From assembly GCF_047229345.1 (NCBI RefSeq), contig NZ_JBFTER010000035.1, forward strand, positions 1-41,313: a DNA stretch of 41,313 nucleotides. The letters are read 5' to 3'. The DNA comes from Cellulomonas_A sp047229345. Its GTDB lineage: Bacteria > Actinomycetota > Actinomycetes > Actinomycetales > Cellulomonadaceae. The notes below the pieces were generated by a model. It was not told the DNA's origin. It searched no databases and saw only the letters and a list, made by a program, of their open reading frames with translations. Positions within the stretch are counted from its first letter, which is position 1; each line of letters opens with the position of its first letter. Shown here in pieces: positions 15,441-25,091 of the stretch. Position numbers and translations under genes: made by a program.

Positions 15441-16880
15441 ATGCCGGACACGCAGACGCCCGCCGGAGGTTCGCCGGCCGACGAGCTCGCCGCGCGCATC
15501 GAGCTCCTCGAGCGCGAGAACGCCGAGCTCCGCCGACGTGTCGCCGCCCCGGCACCGCAGGGGGGCACCGCGCCGGCAGGGCGGCCGGTCCGTCCCCAGC
15601 GCCTCAGGTCCGTGGCGGCGGCCCTCCTCGTCGTGGGCGGGCTGCTCCTGGCACCCGTCGCGGTGGTCGCCGCCTGGGCGGAGCGCGAGCTCACCGACAC
15701 CGAGCGGTTCGTCGAGACGATCGGGCCGCTCGCCGGCGACCCCGTCATCCAGTCGGCGGTCGTCAACCGGCTGACCGCGCTCGTCATGGAACGCGCCGAT
15801 GTCGACACCCTCGTGCACGACGCCGTCACGGCGATCGGCAGCCAGGAGGGTCTGCCCCCGCGCATCGCGCTGGCGCTCGGCGCGATGGAGGAGCCGCTGA
15901 CGAGCGGCGTCGAGTCGTTCGTGCGCCGTGCCGCCACCCAGGTCGTCGAGAGCGACGCGTTCGAGACGGCGTGGGTCGAGGCCAACCGGATCGCGCACGA
16001 GCAGCTCGTCGCCGTCATGCAGGGCAGCGAGGGCAGCACGCTCCAGGTCGGCGACCAGGGCCAGCTGACGATCCAGCTCGCGGGGGTGATCTCGGCGCTC
16101 AAGGACCGGCTCGTCGCGGGGGGCTTCGACATCGCCGCCAACATCCCCGAGGTGAATGCCTCCTTCACGCTCGTGCAGACCACGCAGCTCGTGAAGGTCC
16201 AGAACGCCTACAACACCGTGCGGATCGTCGGGACCTGGCTCCCGTGGGTCAGTCTCGGTCTCCTCGCAGCCGGCGTCCTGACGGCACGCAACCGCTCCCG
16301 GACGCTCGTCGTGGTCGGGCTCGGCCTGGCGATCTCGATGTTCGTGCTCGGTCTCTCGCTCTCCTTCGGCAGGACGCTGTACCTGGGCGAGCTGACCGGC
16401 AAGATCGCGCGGCTCGACGCGGCCGAGGTGGTCTTCGACCAGGTCGTGGTGTACATCCGGGCTGCCCTGCGCACGGTCGCCGTCGCGGGTCTCGTCGTCG
16501 CCGCCGCGGCGTACTTCGGCGGCGGCAGCGCGTCGGCGCGCACCATGCGGGCCGAGACGTCGCGGGCGTTCGCCGCGTCCCGCACCTGGGCCGAGCGGCG
16601 CGGGGTCACTGCCGGGCCCGTCGGCACCTGGCTCGGGGCGCACAAGGGGTTCGTCCGTGCGGTGATCGTCTCGCTCGCCGGGCTGGCGATCCTGCTGGCG
16701 TCGACGCCGACGCCGGGCCTCGTCGTGGGTGCGGCCCTCGTCGCCGCGGTGCTCGTCGCGCTGCTCGAGCTCGTCGCCCGACCGGGCCCCCCGCACCCGG
16801 TCGACGCGACGCCCGAGCCGGCCGGTGCCGTCGACACGGCCGCGGGTCCACCGCCCGAGCTCGCCACCCTCGCCCGCTGA
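15441..16880 (+). CDS. Large membrane protein with N-terminal coiled coil, unknown function
   Basis: A 479-aa protein. Residues ~10-35 (ADELAARIELLERENAELRR) form a short Leu/Glu coiled coil. A first membrane helix follows at about 55-75 (VAAALLVVGGLLLAPVAVVA), then an extracytoplasmic helical domain of about 175 residues (TDTERFVETIGPLAGDPVIQ and on). Further helices cluster at about 255-360, and a last pair lies near 410-450. The tail is Pro/Ala-rich. This layout is found in uncharacterised actinobacterial membrane proteins; I cannot name a function. The ATG follows GGACACGAGG. A hairpin spans the stop codon. Confidence 0.72.
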   Translation: MPDTQTPAGGSPADELAARIELLERENAELRRRVAAPAPQGGTAPAGRPVRPQRLRSVAAALLVVGGLLLAPVAVVAAWAERELTDTERFVETIGPLAGDPVIQSAVVNRLTALVMERADVDTLVHDAVTAIGSQEGLPPRIALALGAMEEPLTSGVESFVRRAATQVVESDAFETAWVEANRIAHEQLVAVMQGSEGSTLQVGDQGQLTIQLAGVISALKDRLVAGGFDIAANIPEVNASFTLVQTTQLVKVQNAYNTVRIVGTWLPWVSLGLLAAGVLTARNRSRTLVVVGLGLAISMFVLGLSLSFGRTLYLGELTGKIARLDAAEVVFDQVVVYIRAALRTVAVAGLVVAAAAYFGGGSASARTMRAETSRAFAASRTWAERRGVTAGPVGTWLGAHKGFVRAVIVSLAGLAILLASTPTPGLVVGAALVAAVLVALLELVARPGPPHPVDATPEPAGAVDTAAGPPPELATLAR

Positions 16881-16901
16881 ACCGCCGTCGGCGGGCGAGG
16901 G
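16867..16901 (+). terminator. Hairpin over the stop of the coiled-coil membrane protein gene
   Basis: CCCTCGCCCGC (16867-16877) pairs perfectly with GCGGGCGAGGG (16891-16901), an 11-bp stem with a 13-nt loop that contains the TGA stop. There is no T-tract. It may reduce read-through into the DUF2252 gene. Confidence 0.55.
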
Positions 16902-16972
16902 GGGCACGACGCCCGCTCCGGTCGGGCTCGTCCCCGTCCTTCGGCGCCGAACCCGATCCGGAGGTGGTCCCG

Positions 16973-18376
16973 GTGTTCCTGAAGCAGCAGTCCCACGGGC
17001 TGAGCCGAGAGCAGCGCGAGGAGCTCGGCCGGTCCGTCCGCGAGACCGTGCCGATCGAGGCGCACGCCTACCTCGACACGCTCGGGCGGACCGACCCCGT
17101 CGAGCTCCTGGAGGGGCAGGCCGCCTCACGCGTCCCCGAGCTCGTCCCGCTCCGGTACGGCCGCATGCTCGCGTCGCCCTTCGCCCACCTCCGGGGTGCA
17201 GCGCTCGTGATGGCGTCCGACCTCGCACGAGCACCGCGGACCGGGCTCGAGGTCCAGCTCTGCGGCGACGCGCACATGAGCAACTTCGGCGTGTACGCGT
17301 CGCCGGAGCGGCGGCACGTCTTCGACCTCAACGACTTCGACGAGACCTTCCCCGGTCCGTTCGAGTGGGACGTCAAGCGCCTCGCCGCGAGCCTCGTCGT
17401 GGCGGCGCGCGGCAACGGCTTCGGCAGGAAGCAGGCGAGGCGGATCGCCCGGTCCGCCGCCGAGGGCTACCGGAGCGCGATGACCGACCTCGCCGGTCTC
17501 GGCAGCCTGGCCGCGTGGTACCAGCACCTCGACGCCGACGAGCTGGTGTCCGAGATCGGGAGCGTGCTGGACGCACGACGTCAGGCCCGCATGCGGTCCA
17601 CGCTCAAGAAGCACCGCTCCCGGGACAACCTCCACGCACTCAAGCGGCTCACGTCCGTCGTCGACGGCCACGCGCGGATCCGCAGCATGCCGCCGGTGCT
17701 CGTGCCGGTCGAGGAGATGCTGGAGGGAGCGGCGCTCGACGCCCTGTACGCGCAGATGGACGGGTTCGTCCACGCGTACGGGCGGACGTTGCAGCCGAAC
17801 CACGCCCACCTGCTCGAGCAGTTCCACTTCGTCCAGATGGCCCGCAAGGTCGTCGGCGTGGGCAGCGTCGGCACCCGGGCCTGGATCCTGCTGCTCCAGG
17901 GTGTCGACGAGGGCGACCCCCTGTTCCTCCAGGTCAAGGAGGTGGGCGAGTCCGTCCTGGCCCGCTACTCGCCCGCCCCGGGCTGCGACGACCAGGGCAA
18001 GCGGGTCGTGCTCGGCCAACGGCTCCTGCAGGCGACGAGCGACGTCTTCCTGGGATGGCAGCGGGCGTACGGGATCGACGGCGTCGAGCGGGACTTCTAC
18101 GTGCGTCAGCTGCGCGACGGCAAGGGCTCGGTCGTCGTCGAGGCGATGGCCCGCGACGCGATGACGTACTACGCGAGGGTCTGCGGTCGGACCCTCGCAC
18201 GGGCGCACGCGCGCTCGGGCGACCGCGTGGCCATCGCCGCATACCTCGGGACGACGGACCGGTTCGACCGGGCTGTCGGGGAGTTCGCGGACGCCTACGC
18301 GGACCTGAACGCGCGCGACCACGACGCGCTGGCCGAGGCGGCAGCCTCCGGCAGGGTCACGGCCGCGGTGGCGTGA
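16973..18376 (+). CDS. DUF2252 family protein
   Basis: A 467-aa protein matching DUF2252, a family with a kinase-like (aminoglycoside-phosphotransferase-like) pattern whose role is not established. Visible signatures are PLRYGRMLASPFAHLRGAAL, the strongly conserved CGDAHMSNFGVYASPERR (H-x3-N as in phosphotransferase catalytic loops), then FDLNDFDETFPGPFEWDVKR (D-F-D as metal-binding acidic residues), and VKEVGESVLARY. The start is the GTG at 16973, 7-8 nt after GGAGG; a GTG at 16964 would overlap that site. The phosphotransferase inference rests only on the motif pattern. The neighbours suggest a role in redox or envelope stress. Confidence 0.85.
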   Translation: MFLKQQSHGLSREQREELGRSVRETVPIEAHAYLDTLGRTDPVELLEGQAASRVPELVPLRYGRMLASPFAHLRGAALVMASDLARAPRTGLEVQLCGDAHMSNFGVYASPERRHVFDLNDFDETFPGPFEWDVKRLAASLVVAARGNGFGRKQARRIARSAAEGYRSAMTDLAGLGSLAAWYQHLDADELVSEIGSVLDARRQARMRSTLKKHRSRDNLHALKRLTSVVDGHARIRSMPPVLVPVEEMLEGAALDALYAQMDGFVHAYGRTLQPNHAHLLEQFHFVQMARKVVGVGSVGTRAWILLLQGVDEGDPLFLQVKEVGESVLARYSPAPGCDDQGKRVVLGQRLLQATSDVFLGWQRAYGIDGVERDFYVRQLRDGKGSVVVEAMARDAMTYYARVCGRTLARAHARSGDRVAIAAYLGTTDRFDRAVGEFADAYADLNARDHDALAEAAASGRVTAAVA

Positions 18377-18542
18377 GGTCCCGGTCCGGACGAGAGCGCG
18401 GAGCCGTCCGCCCGAGCTGCTCGTCGCTGCCGCCCTCGCCACGTGGCTCATCCGTGCCGGACGACGTGCACCTCGGGGCCCGTCGGCACAGTGGGGAAGT
18501 CGCGTGAGCGTGCCCGCGCCGCGACGAGGAAGGAGCCCGCTG

Positions 18543-19979
18543 ATGCCGACCCGTCCACCGGTCGCGGACCAGGGCACCGTCGGCGACCTGCAGGTGACGA
18601 CGCGGCAGTCCGGCGCCGTGGACGCCCTGGTGATCTTCGGGGCGACGGGCGACCTCGCCCGGCTGGAGACGTTCCCCGCGCTCGTCGGTCTCGTCGAGCG
18701 GGGCGTGCTGACCGCGCCGGTCGTCGGCGTCGCGAGGAGCGGGTGGCAGCTCGCCGAGTTCCGCCACTACGCCGCGGAGTCGCTCCGGCTGAACGGGATG
18801 GACCCCGGGAGCCCGGCCGCCCGGACGCTGCTCGACCTCCTGCGGTACGTCGACGGCGACCTCGACGACCCCGGGACGTACGCCGCGCTGTCCTCCGCGC
18901 TGGGCGACGGGCGCCGGTTCCTCTACTACCTCGAGGTCCCGCCCGCGCTCTTCGGCCGGATCGCGCGGGGGATCGCCGCCGTCGGCCGTGCCGGCGGCTC
19001 ACGGGTCATGGTGGAGAAGCCGTTCGGGACCGATCTCGACAGCGCCCGGCGCCTCGACGCGACGATCCACGAGTTCTTCCCGGAGTCGAGCGTCTACCGC
19101 GTCGACCACTGGCTCGGGCTGGACCCGCTCGAGAACGTGCTGGTCGCGCGCTTCGCGAACTCGGTCCTCGAACCCCTCCTCACCCGGGACCACGTCCGCA
19201 GCGTCCAGATCACGATGGCCGAGACGTTCGGGGTGCTCGAGCGTGGGAGCTTCTACGAGCGGACCGGCGCCGTCCGGGACGTGCTGCAGAACCACATGCT
19301 GCAGGTCCTGGCGAGCGTGCTCGCCGAACCGCCGACGGGCGACGTCGCCGAGTCGTGGGTCGCCTCGAAGTCGGCCATGCTCGCCGCGGTGCGCCCGCTC
19401 GACGCCGAGCGCGCCGTGCTCGGCCAGTACCTCGGGTACCGCGACGCCCCCGAGGTCGCCCCCACGTCGACGACGGAGACGTACGCGGCCGTGCGCCTCG
19501 CCGTGGACTCGTGGCGATGGGCGGGCGTGCCGGTCCTGGTCCGCGTCGGCAAGTGCCTGCCCGTCACGGCCACCGAGATCACGTTCGAGTTCCGTCGCCC
19601 TCCGCTCGACGTGCTGGGCGGCCTCGCGGACGAGCCGGCCAACCGGCTGCGCTTCCGCATCTGGCCCGACAGCGCCGTCGGGCTCCGGCTCGTCGGCAAA
19701 CGACCGGGACCCGGGTGGGCGGTGGCGGCGGAGGAGCTCACGTTCGCGCGGCAGGCCGGCACGGACATGCGCCCGTACGACCGGCTGATCGGTGCCGCGC
19801 TCGACGGCCGGCGGGGGCTCTTCGCCCGCCAGGACGCGGTCGAGGCCGCCTGGCGCGTCGTCGACCCCGTGACGTCCGCCGGGCTCCCCGTGCACCCGTA
19901 CGCCCCTGGCTCGTGGGGGCCGCCCGAGGCCGACGGGCTGCTGCCTCCCGGCACGAGGTGGCTGGACCCGCAACCGTGA
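18543..19979 (+). CDS. Divergent glucose-6-phosphate dehydrogenase-like protein
   Basis: A 478-aa member of the Zwf family, which oxidises glucose 6-phosphate with NAD(P). The start is the ATG at 18543, 7 nt after AGGAAGGAG. The dinucleotide site is VIFGATGDLARLETFPAL. The EKP motif is present (MVEKPFGTD), and the substrate motif reads YRVDHWLGLDPLENVLVARF. In canonical enzymes this is RIDHYLGKE, where Lys contacts substrate; here that Lys is Leu. The usual KRKL after GDL is also changed. VLQNHMLQVLA and KCLPVTATEITFEFR are retained. This is not a typical housekeeping zwf: no opcA, tal, tkt or pgl is adjacent. It may use a different sugar phosphate or have low activity. Confidence 0.8.
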   Translation: MPTRPPVADQGTVGDLQVTTRQSGAVDALVIFGATGDLARLETFPALVGLVERGVLTAPVVGVARSGWQLAEFRHYAAESLRLNGMDPGSPAARTLLDLLRYVDGDLDDPGTYAALSSALGDGRRFLYYLEVPPALFGRIARGIAAVGRAGGSRVMVEKPFGTDLDSARRLDATIHEFFPESSVYRVDHWLGLDPLENVLVARFANSVLEPLLTRDHVRSVQITMAETFGVLERGSFYERTGAVRDVLQNHMLQVLASVLAEPPTGDVAESWVASKSAMLAAVRPLDAERAVLGQYLGYRDAPEVAPTSTTETYAAVRLAVDSWRWAGVPVLVRVGKCLPVTATEITFEFRRPPLDVLGGLADEPANRLRFRIWPDSAVGLRLVGKRPGPGWAVAAEELTFARQAGTDMRPYDRLIGAALDGRRGLFARQDAVEAAWRVVDPVTSAGLPVHPYAPGSWGPPEADGLLPPGTRWLDPQP

Positions 19980-20022
19980 GCGCGAGCTCGACCCCGTCGC
20001 ACGACACCATCGAGGAGGCACC

Positions 20023-20487
20023 ATGGTCGCCCCGACCAGCCCGGACAACCGCACGGCCGGCCGTCCCTACGCGTCACGACTCTGGGCGGCGGGCTGCGCC
20101 ACGGCAGCCGTCGCCGCCCTGATCGCCCTCGCCGGAGCGGCGGTGTCGCAGGCCGTGTTCGACGTGCCCCTGCTCGCGGCGGACATCGCGGGCCTGGGGT
20201 GGTCGACCACCGCGACCGTCGCCGGTGGCGCGGCGCTGATCGCCCTGGTCCTCACCGGGGTGCTGCACGCGCTCCTGGCGGCGGTGCCGCGGCCCGTCGC
20301 GTACTTCGAGTGGATCGTCGCCCTCGTCGGCGTCGTCCTCGTGTTCGTGCCGTTCGCGTACGACGCCCCGCGCGGGAGCCAGGTGGCGACGTCGGTCGTG
20401 TCCGGCCTGGTGATGGTGGCCATCGGCTCCTTGCTGGGCACGCAGGGCGCCCTGATCGACCGCGGCCGGGCACGCGCGAGCGGCTGA
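20023..20487 (+). CDS. Small four-helix membrane protein (DUF6069-like)
   Basis: A 154-aa protein with four hydrophobic helices: AAGCATAAVAALIALAGAAV, AALIALVLTGVLHALLAAVP, IVALVGVVLVFVPFAYDA and VVSGLVMVAIGSLLGTQGAL. The pattern resembles actinobacterial DUF6069 proteins of unknown role; that assignment is from memory and uncertain. The ATG at 20023 follows GAGGAGG, 43 bp after the G6PD-like gene, so it probably belongs to the same transcript. It converges on the LCP-like gene with 11 bp between the stops. Confidence 0.65.
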   Translation: MVAPTSPDNRTAGRPYASRLWAAGCATAAVAALIALAGAAVSQAVFDVPLLAADIAGLGWSTTATVAGGAALIALVLTGVLHALLAAVPRPVAYFEWIVALVGVVLVFVPFAYDAPRGSQVATSVVSGLVMVAIGSLLGTQGALIDRGRARASG

Positions 20488-20510
20488 CCGGGCGCGGGTC
20501 AGCCGCGCCC
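20481..20510. terminator. Two alternative hairpins between convergent genes
   Basis: CGGCTGACC (20481-20489) can pair with GGTCAGCCG (20497-20505), and GGGCGCGG (20490-20497) can instead pair with CCGCGCCC (20503-20510). The first stem contains both convergent stop codons (TGA at 20485-20487; TCA at 20499-20501). Both are plausible bidirectional terminators. Confidence 0.55.
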
Positions 20511-22154
20511 CGAGGCCAGGTGCTCGTCGAGCGTGTCCGAGCGCAGCGCGTCCATGAGGGCGGCGAACGGGCCGGGGTCCGGCACCACGGTCGGGGAGCC
20601 GTCCGCGGCGGTGCCGGGCGTCGTCGGCGCCGTGACCACCTGGACGTCGTCGGGCCGCAGCGTGCGCAGGCTGGCGAGCAGCCCGAGCATCGTGCCGCGG
20701 TCGAGGCCCTCGTCGACCGCCACCGAGCCCGACAGGACGTCGAGCAGCTCGAGCCACGTCGTCGGGTTCGAGCGGACGTCGTCGTGGCCGAGCCGGTCGA
20801 GGATCGCGCGCAGCCAGAGCTGCCCGCGCTCGGCCCGTGCGGCGTCGTCCTCGGTGTCCTGCACCCACGCCAGGGCGAGGCCGCCGGTCAGCCGGTGCCG
20901 ACCGGCCGGGACGGCGACGCGGCCGCGGACCACGACGTCGTCCGTGACGTCGAGGTCGACCCCGCCCAGCGTCTCGGTGACCCGCGCGAAGGTCTCGGCG
21001 TCGGTCAGCGCGACGTGGTCGACGCGCACGCCTGTGAGCTGCTCGACGGCCTGCACCGCACCGGCAGGCCCGCCGAGCGCGGCCGCCGAGCGCAGCGGGG
21101 CGGGCTCCGAGCCCGGGACGTCGACGCGGAGGTCGGGCGGCAGGGCGACGACCTGCGCGCTGCGGCGGTCCGCGGCGACGTGGGCGAGCAGCACGACGTC
21201 CGTGCCGGCGCCACCGTCCGCTCCGACGTCGTCCCCGCCCCCGTCGTCTCCGCTCGCACCGAGCACGAGGACCGTGAGCGCCGGTTCGGTGGCCGAGCCC
21301 GCGGCCGGGGGAGCGGGCTCGGGCGGTCGCGTCGGGAGGTCCGCGAACGGGTCCGGGAAGCGCTGGACCCGGCTGTCGAGGCGGTCGACCGCGACGAGCG
21401 CGCCGGTGGTCCCCGCGACCACGAGGAGCACGAGGGACACGAGGACGGCGAGGACGACGGTCCGCAGGACGCTCCGCCGGGCGCGCGCGGCGGGCGGCGG
21501 GCGCTCGTCGTGCGCCGGGGCGGGGTGCTCGGCGGCGAGCTCGGGGCGGACCGTCTCCGTGATGCCCTCGACCGCGGAGAGCACCTGGTGGAGCGCGGCG
21601 GCGTACGCGGCCTCGTCGCGGCCGGCGGGGTCGAGCACGTCGTCGTCGGCGGCGGCCCGCGGTGTCGTCGGCGTGCGGTGCCGGGCGGCGACGCCGACGA
21701 GCGCGGACAGGCGTCCCGCGACGTCACCCTCGGGCAGCACCTCCGGACCCAGGGCCCGCGCGACGCGGGCGAGCTCCCGCAGCGTGAACGTGCGCCGGAT
21801 CGCCGACGGCACGGCGCGCACGACCGCGGCGCGCTCCTCCCGCGTCGCCGTCAGCACGAGGTCCGCCGAGCGCACGAGGTCCGGGTCGAGCGCGCGCGCC
21901 TCGTGCGGCTCCGCGTCCGCCTCCACGGGGCCCAGGTGCTCGGGGAGCGGAGCGGGCAGCTCGTCCTCGGCCGTCACCGCCGTCCCGGCGCTGAGGACGA
22001 CGACGGCGCCGTCCTCGCCGAGCCGCGCGCGCAGGAGCTGCTCGGCGGCGGGTGAGCGGCACACGTTGCGCGTGCCGACCACCAGCACCCCGAACGGGCG
22101 GGCCGGTGCCCCGGTCGTGGTCGAGACCCCGGAGGACGGGTTCACCCGGACCAT
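20499..22154 (-). CDS. LytR-CpsA-Psr-like membrane protein with N-terminal LMW-PTP-like pseudo-domain
   Basis: A 551-aa protein of three parts. Residues ~20-135 align with low-molecular-weight protein tyrosine phosphatases (FGVLVVGTRNVCRSPAAEQL and later SADLVLTATREERAAVVR). The canonical P-loop V-C-x-G-N-x-C-R-S reads V-G-T-R-N-V-C-R-S, so the nucleophilic Cys is Gly. One membrane helix follows at about 225-250 (VVLAVLVSLVLLVVAGTTGA). The C-terminal ~270 residues look like an LCP domain, which attaches teichoic acid or other polymers to peptidoglycan (TDVVLLAHVAADRR, ETLGGVDLDVTDDVVV, ALAWVQDTEDD). The usual 'PRD' is PPD, and the Arg of 'ALAYVR' is Gln. Both domains therefore look catalytically impaired. 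Confidence 0.75.
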   Translation of the reverse strand: MVRVNPSSGVSTTTGAPARPFGVLVVGTRNVCRSPAAEQLLRARLGEDGAVVVLSAGTAVTAEDELPAPLPEHLGPVEADAEPHEARALDPDLVRSADLVLTATREERAAVVRAVPSAIRRTFTLRELARVARALGPEVLPEGDVAGRLSALVGVAARHRTPTTPRAAADDDVLDPAGRDEAAYAAALHQVLSAVEGITETVRPELAAEHPAPAHDERPPPAARARRSVLRTVVLAVLVSLVLLVVAGTTGALVAVDRLDSRVQRFPDPFADLPTRPPEPAPPAAGSATEPALTVLVLGASGDDGGGDDVGADGGAGTDVVLLAHVAADRRSAQVVALPPDLRVDVPGSEPAPLRSAAALGGPAGAVQAVEQLTGVRVDHVALTDAETFARVTETLGGVDLDVTDDVVVRGRVAVPAGRHRLTGGLALAWVQDTEDDAARAERGQLWLRAILDRLGHDDVRSNPTTWLELLDVLSGSVAVDEGLDRGTMLGLLASLRTLRPDDVQVVTAPTTPGTAADGSPTVVPDPGPFAALMDALRSDTLDEHLASGRG

Positions 22155-22253
22155 TGTGCGGGAGCCCCCGTGCCCTGGCGAGGCTCCGCCCGAAGGTGCG
22201 GGCCGGTCGGTCTCGCCCCGGTTCGCCCGCCTCGGTTCGTCCCGCCCCGGGGC

Positions 22254-24002
22254 TCAGCCCACGACGGTGATGCGGTCGTCGGTCGGGGCGGAGAGCGGAC
22301 GGTGCGCGCCCAGGTAGGCGATCAGGGCGTCGAGGTCGATCGGTCCGGTCGTCCGGTTCGTGCCCAGCGTCAGCGTGCTGAAGCCGTCGCCGCCGCCCGC
22401 GAGGAAGTTGTTCACCGTGATCCGGTACGTCGCCGCGGCGTCGACCGGGACCCCGCCGATCGTGACGGTCGCGTCGACCACCCGCGTGCCCGCGCACGGG
22501 TCGGTGCCGGCGGGAGCCGTCGTGCCGGCAGGGTCGACCGCGTAGGTCAGCGTGGCGGACGGGTACAGCGTGCGGCCGACCTGGAGCTGCTGCTCGAGCA
22601 CGCACTGGAGCTGGGCGCCCGTCAGGTCGAGCGTCACGAGGTTGTTCGCGAACGGCTGCACCGTGAACGCCTCCTCGTAGGTGACCGGGCCCGCGTCGAG
22701 GTCCGCGCGCACGCCGCCCGGGTTCATCAGCGCGGCGACCGCGCCCGCCTCGTCGTCCGTCGCGGCCAGCTGCGCGTCGGCGATCACGTCACCGAGCGCG
22801 GACTGCCCGAGCGCGCCCGGGAACAGCGCCTCCTGCTCGCGCGTGAGCGCGGTCGTGGTCTCGCCGACCACCTCGTCGGCAATCGGGCCCAGCACCTCGC
22901 TGTACCGCGCGACGAGCGCGGACTGCCGCCGGTCGGGTGCGACGTCGCGCGTCACGATCACGTTGTCCGCTGCGGCGGTCACGACGTCGCCGGTGCGGCG
23001 GTCGACCGTCAGGTCGATGTCGGTGACGAGGCGGCCGTTCGAGCCGGCGCTGGTGACGAGCGTGCCGTCGAGGTCGCAGCGGTACGCCTGGTGGGTGTGC
23101 CCGCTGAGCACGACGTCGATGGCGTCGCTGAAGCCCGCCGCGATCTCGACGATCGGGCCGGTCAGCCCCGCGCACCCGTCGACGTCCCAGGCGTCCGGAC
23201 CGGTCTGCGCCCCGCCCTCGTGCAGCAGGACGACGATCGCCTCGACGCCGCGCCGCTGCAGCTGCGCGGCGTACCGGTTCGCGGTGGCCACCTCGTCCGC
23301 GAACTCGAGCCCGGCGACGCCCTCCTGGCTCACGATGTCGGCCGTGCCCTCGAGCGTCATGCCGATGAACCCGACGCGCACCGGGCCGACGCGGTGGATC
23401 GCGTACGGCGGCAGGAGCGGCTCGCCCGTCGCGGTCACGAAGGCGTTGGCGGACAGGTACTGGAAGTCGGCGCCCGCGTAGGGCGTGCCGTCGGCGCAGC
23501 CGTCGACCGGGTGGCAGCCGCCTTCCTGGATGCGCAGCAGCTCGGCGGCGCCCTCGTCGAACTCGTGGTTCCCGACGCTCGCGTAGTCCAAGCCCGCGAG
23601 GCCGAGCGACTCGATCGTCGGCTCGTCGTGGAACGCCGCCGACAGCAGCGGCGAGGCCCCGATGAGGTCACCGGCCGCGACCGTGATGGTGTGGCGCTTG
23701 CGCTGCTCCGCCGCGAGCTGCGCGAGCTGGGTCGCGAGGTACTCCGCACCGCCCGCGTCCACGGTCGGCGCCGGGTCGGTGCCCACCGCCGGTCCCACCT
23801 GCACGCGTCCGCCCGACCCCGACGGCGGCTCGAGCGCCCCGTGGAAGTCGTTGAGCGCGAGCAGCTGGACGTCGACCGTGCGGGGCCGGTACCCGCCCCG
23901 GTCGGCGGTCGCGGTGCTGCCGGTCGTCGCCACCGCGAGGCCCGCCAGCGTCGTCGCGACGACCGCGGCGAGCGTTCCACGCACGAGAGGTCCGTTGCCC
24001 AT
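22254..24002 (-). CDS. Secreted 5'-nucleotidase / UDP-sugar hydrolase family protein
   Basis: A 582-aa exported metallophosphoesterase that in this family hydrolyses extracellular nucleotides to nucleosides. It starts at the ATG at 24002 with GGGGAG 5-6 nt upstream. A signal peptide is evident (LAAVVATTLAGLAVATTGSTATA). The calcineurin-type metal motifs are in order: LALNDFHG (D-x-H), AGDLIGASPL, GNHEFD and LSGHTHQAYR. The C-terminal 5'-nucleotidase domain begins near QEALFPGALGQSALGD and has TVQPFANNLVTLDLTGAQLQ. No LPXTG or other anchor is present, so it is probably released. It probably serves phosphate or nucleoside scavenging; another secreted phosphoesterase lies at 32236. Confidence 0.9.
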   Translation of the reverse strand: MGNGPLVRGTLAAVVATTLAGLAVATTGSTATADRGGYRPRTVDVQLLALNDFHGALEPPSGSGGRVQVGPAVGTDPAPTVDAGGAEYLATQLAQLAAEQRKRHTITVAAGDLIGASPLLSAAFHDEPTIESLGLAGLDYASVGNHEFDEGAAELLRIQEGGCHPVDGCADGTPYAGADFQYLSANAFVTATGEPLLPPYAIHRVGPVRVGFIGMTLEGTADIVSQEGVAGLEFADEVATANRYAAQLQRRGVEAIVVLLHEGGAQTGPDAWDVDGCAGLTGPIVEIAAGFSDAIDVVLSGHTHQAYRCDLDGTLVTSAGSNGRLVTDIDLTVDRRTGDVVTAAADNVIVTRDVAPDRRQSALVARYSEVLGPIADEVVGETTTALTREQEALFPGALGQSALGDVIADAQLAATDDEAGAVAALMNPGGVRADLDAGPVTYEEAFTVQPFANNLVTLDLTGAQLQCVLEQQLQVGRTLYPSATLTYAVDPAGTTAPAGTDPCAGTRVVDATVTIGGVPVDAAATYRITVNNFLAGGGDGFSTLTLGTNRTTGPIDLDALIAYLGAHRPLSAPTDDRITVVG

Positions 24003-24152
24003 GATGTCTCCCCGTCGAGCCCGGTGGACGGACCCCCGCCCGTCCCTCGTCGACGGTACGCCGCGCACGGCGACGCGGGGAGGGCCGGGGCGCGACGTCG
24101 GGCCGTCCACGAGGTGATGTCGGAGCGGTGCGTGCCGGGTCCCGGTCGGTGC

Positions 24153-25087
<935 letters not shown>

Positions 25088-25091
<4 letters not shown>

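Noticed and set aside
15156..17234. 692-aa minus-strand frame opposite the coiled-coil membrane protein
   Set aside because: The plus-strand frame has membrane helices, a coiled coil and a ribosome binding site; the minus frame has none.
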